From the NCBI GenBank assembly GCA_020851235.1, contig JADZDD010000001.1:1-54618 (forward strand): a DNA stretch of 54,618 nucleotides, written 5' to 3'. The position numbers and the translations under genes are program-made. Every line of letters begins with the position of its first letter. The first letter of the stretch is position 1. The notes beneath the pieces were generated by a model that did not search any database, was not told the origin of the DNA, and worked only from the letters and a program-made list of their open reading frames with translations. Source of the DNA: Burkholderiales bacterium (lineage in GTDB: Bacteria; Pseudomonadota; Gammaproteobacteria; Burkholderiales; Casimicrobiaceae). Shown here piece after piece: positions 52,714-54,618 of this stretch.

Positions 52714-54453
52714 ATGGCTACTGCAACGCCCGTCACTGCCACCCCCACCGCCGCCACTCCGCCGATGGAAGATTTCGCGAAGCTCTTCGAGGAATCGCTG
52801 TCGCGCCAGGAGATGCGTCAGGGTGAGCTCATCACCGCCGAAGTGGTTCGCGTCGACTTCAACGTCGTCGTGGTCAACGCCGGCCTGAAGTCCGAGTCGT
52901 TCATCCCCATCGAGGAGTTCAAGAACGACAAGGGCGAAGTCGAAGTGCAGCCCGGGGACTTCGTCACCGTGGCGATCGAGTCGCTCGAGGACGGCTACGG
53001 CGAAACGCGCCTGTCGCGCGACAAGGCCAAGCGCCTCAAGGCGTGGCACGACCTCGAATCCGCGATGGAGCAGGGCTCCATCGTCCAGGGTCTCGTCACC
53101 AGCAAGGTTAAGGGAGGCCTCACCGTCATGATCAACGGCATCCGCGCGTTCCTGCCCGGGTCGCTCGTCGACATCCGTCCGGTCAAGGACACCTCGCCGT
53201 TCGAGAACAAGGCGCTCGACTTCAAGGTCATCAAGCTCGACCGCAAGCGCAACAACGTCGTCGTCTCGCGGCGCGCCGTCCTCGAGGAGTCGCAGGGCGA
53301 GGTGCGCGAGAAGCTGCTGTCGACGTTGTCCGAGGGCGCGATCGTCAAGGGCGTGGTCAAGAACATCACCGACTACGGCGCGTTCGTGGACCTGGGCGGG
53401 ATCGACGGCCTGCTGCACATCACCGACCTCGCCTGGCGGCGCGTGAAGCATCCGTCGGAGGTGCTCGCCGTCGGCGACGAGGTGACCGCCAAGGTCCTCA
53501 AGTTCGATCAGGAGAAGAACCGCGTCTCGCTCGGCATGAAGCAGCTGGGCGAGGATCCGTGGGTCGGCCTCGGACGCCGCTATCCGCAAGGCACGCGCCT
53601 GTTCGGCACGGTCACCAACATCACCGACTATGGCGCGTTCGTCGAGATCGAATCGGGGATCGAAGGTCTCGTCCACGTCTCCGAGATGGACTGGACCAAC
53701 AAGAACATCCACCCGACCAAGGTCGTGCAGCTGGGCGACGAGGTCGAGGTGATGATCCTCGAGATCGACGAGGAGCGTCGCCGCATCTCGCTCGGCATGA
53801 AGCAGTGCATGCCGAACCCGTGGGACGAGTTCTCGATGAATCACAAGAAGGGCGAGCGCGTGAAGGGCATGATCAAGTCGATCACCGACTTCGGCGTCTT
53901 CGTCGGCCTCCCGGGCGGCATCGACGGGCTCGTCCACCTGTCCGACCTGTCGTGGTCGGCGGTCGGCGAGCAGGCGGTGCGCGACTACAAGAAGGGGCAG
54001 GAAGTCGAGGCGGTGGTGCTCGCCATCGACGTCGAGCGCGAGCGCATCTCGCTTGGCATCAAGCAGCTCGACGGCGATCCGTTCACCAATTTCGTGGCGC
54101 TGCACGACAAGGGCAGCATCGTGTCGGGCGTGGCCAAGGCGGTCGACGCCAAGGGTGCGGTGGTGCTGCTCGCCAACGACGTCGAGGGCTACCTGCGCGC
54201 CTCGGAGCTGTCGCGTGATCGCGTCGAGGACATGCGCCAGCACATGAAGGATGGCGACAGCATCACGGCGATGATCATCAACGTCGATCGCAAGAACCGC
54301 AGCATCAACCTGTCGATCAAGGCGAAGGACAATGCCGAGGAAGGCGAGGCGATGCAGCGGATGAGCGTCGAAAACCAGGGCGCCAGCACCGGCACCACCA
54401 ACCTCGGCGCGTTGCTCAAGGCCAAGCTCTCCGATACCAAATCCAACGGCTGA
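52714..54453 (+). CDS. rpsA: 30S ribosomal protein S1
   Basis: 579 aa from the ATG at 52714 (GAGGAA upstream). Six S1/OB-fold repeats in a row: [100 protein letters not shown] and [20 protein letters not shown]. The first two bind the ribosome and the rest bind mRNA. An extra Ala/Thr/Pro-rich N-terminus of about 17 residues precedes [12 protein letters not shown], which is the usual start; an internal ATG there is a possible alternative. IhfB follows after 27 bp. Confidence 0.97.
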   Translation: MATATPVTATPTAATPPMEDFAKLFEESLSRQEMRQGELITAEVVRVDFNVVVVNAGLKSESFIPIEEFKNDKGEVEVQPGDFVTVAIESLEDGYGETRLSRDKAKRLKAWHDLESAMEQGSIVQGLVTSKVKGGLTVMINGIRAFLPGSLVDIRPVKDTSPFENKALDFKVIKLDRKRNNVVVSRRAVLEESQGEVREKLLSTLSEGAIVKGVVKNITDYGAFVDLGGIDGLLHITDLAWRRVKHPSEVLAVGDEVTAKVLKFDQEKNRVSLGMKQLGEDPWVGLGRRYPQGTRLFGTVTNITDYGAFVEIESGIEGLVHVSEMDWTNKNIHPTKVVQLGDEVEVMILEIDEERRRISLGMKQCMPNPWDEFSMNHKKGERVKGMIKSITDFGVFVGLPGGIDGLVHLSDLSWSAVGEQAVRDYKKGQEVEAVVLAIDVERERISLGIKQLDGDPFTNFVALHDKGSIVSGVAKAVDAKGAVVLLANDVEGYLRASELSRDRVEDMRQHMKDGDSITAMIINVDRKNRSINLSIKAKDNAEEGEAMQRMSVENQGASTGTTNLGALLKAKLSDTKSNG

Positions 54454-54480
54454 TCACAGTAACGGGCAACGGACCGTGCC

Positions 54481-54618
54481 ATGACCAAATCGGAGCTGAT
54501 CGACCGCCTCGCGGCACAGTTTCCGCAGCTCGTGGCCAAAGACGCTGAACTTGCGGTCAAGATGATCCTCGACGCGATGGGCGAGTCCCTGGCGAAGGGG
54601 GAGCGCATCGAGATCCGC
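54481..54618 (+). CDS. ihfB: Integration host factor beta subunit (partial, cut by the window end)
   Basis: First 46 codons, beginning [20 protein letters not shown] and continuing through [20 protein letters not shown]. This is the helical N-terminal half of IHF-beta (HU/IHF family). RpsA-ihfB order is the standard one, which separates it from HU. The DNA-binding arms lie beyond the window. Confidence 0.92.
   Translation, partial: MTKSELIDRLAAQFPQLVAKDAELAVKMILDAMGESLAKGERIEIR

Overview
The window is GC-rich chromosomal DNA from a betaproteobacterium, probably of the Burkholderiales or a close relative. The assignment rests on the housekeeping order gyrA-pheA-hisC-tyrA-aroA-cmk ... rpsA-ihfB, on ompA ... 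ubiG-gph just upstream of gyrA, on dapC-dapD-map-glnD, and on the many CaiB, TRAP and LivK-type catabolic genes. No rRNA, tRNA, CRISPR, phage or insertion sequence was seen.

Region 1 (1-4.7 kb) holds the end of a DUF5648-like protein, an apparently self-regulated TetR/glycosyltransferase pair with a palindromic operator, a class I fumarase and an enoyl-CoA hydratase. Region 2 (5.0-14.2 kb) is a C5-dicarboxylate operon: TRAP transporter dctPQM, MaoC-type hydratase, acyl-CoA dehydrogenase, CaiB/BaiF CoA-transferase, MmgE/PrpD protein and CitE-type lyase. The gene set matches the itaconate operon (ict-ich-ccl) of Pseudomonas, which activates itaconate to its CoA ester, hydrates it to citramalyl-CoA and cleaves that to acetyl-CoA and pyruvate. 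Region 3 (14.2-27.2 kb) carries a large CadC/ATPase/TPR regulator, glnD-map-dapD-dapC, an orphan gspC-like gene, and ompA-amidohydrolase-ubiG-gph. Region 4 (27.5-35.3 kb) is gyrA followed by the tightly packed aromatic and histidine amino-acid genes pheA, hisC, tyrA, aroA and cmk; the serC usually found after gyrA is absent.

Region 5 (35.4-52.2 kb) is the most interesting part. About 17 kb of catabolic genes lie between cmk and rpsA, which are normally neighbours. They encode an enamidase-type amidohydrolase, a RutR/NicS-like TetR regulator, a 7Fe ferredoxin, a 6-hydroxynicotinate reductase homologue, a UPF0280 (ApbE-like) protein, two tandem 'amino acid synthesis' (PF06684) proteins, a [2Fe-2S] plus molybdopterin/tri-haem cytochrome c hydroxylase of NicAB type, a ferredoxin-NADP reductase, a branched-chain-type ABC transporter with fused permeases, and a MarR regulator. 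I read this as a hybrid N-heteroaromatic (most likely nicotinate) pathway. Import by the ABC system is followed by ring hydroxylation with electrons passed to cytochrome c. The ring is then reduced with NADPH -> Fpr -> ferredoxin -> Hnr, and the enamide ring is opened by enamidase, as in Eubacterium barkeri but wired for a respiring cell. TGTAG-N6-CTACA-like sites occur at every promoter region of this cluster and tie it into one regulon. UPF0280 may attach the covalent flavin of Hnr. The role of the PF06684 pair is unknown.

Region 6 (52.2 kb to the end) is rpsA with its own promoter and long leader, then the start of ihfB. All functional calls come from reading translated sequence and gene order; no database search was run.
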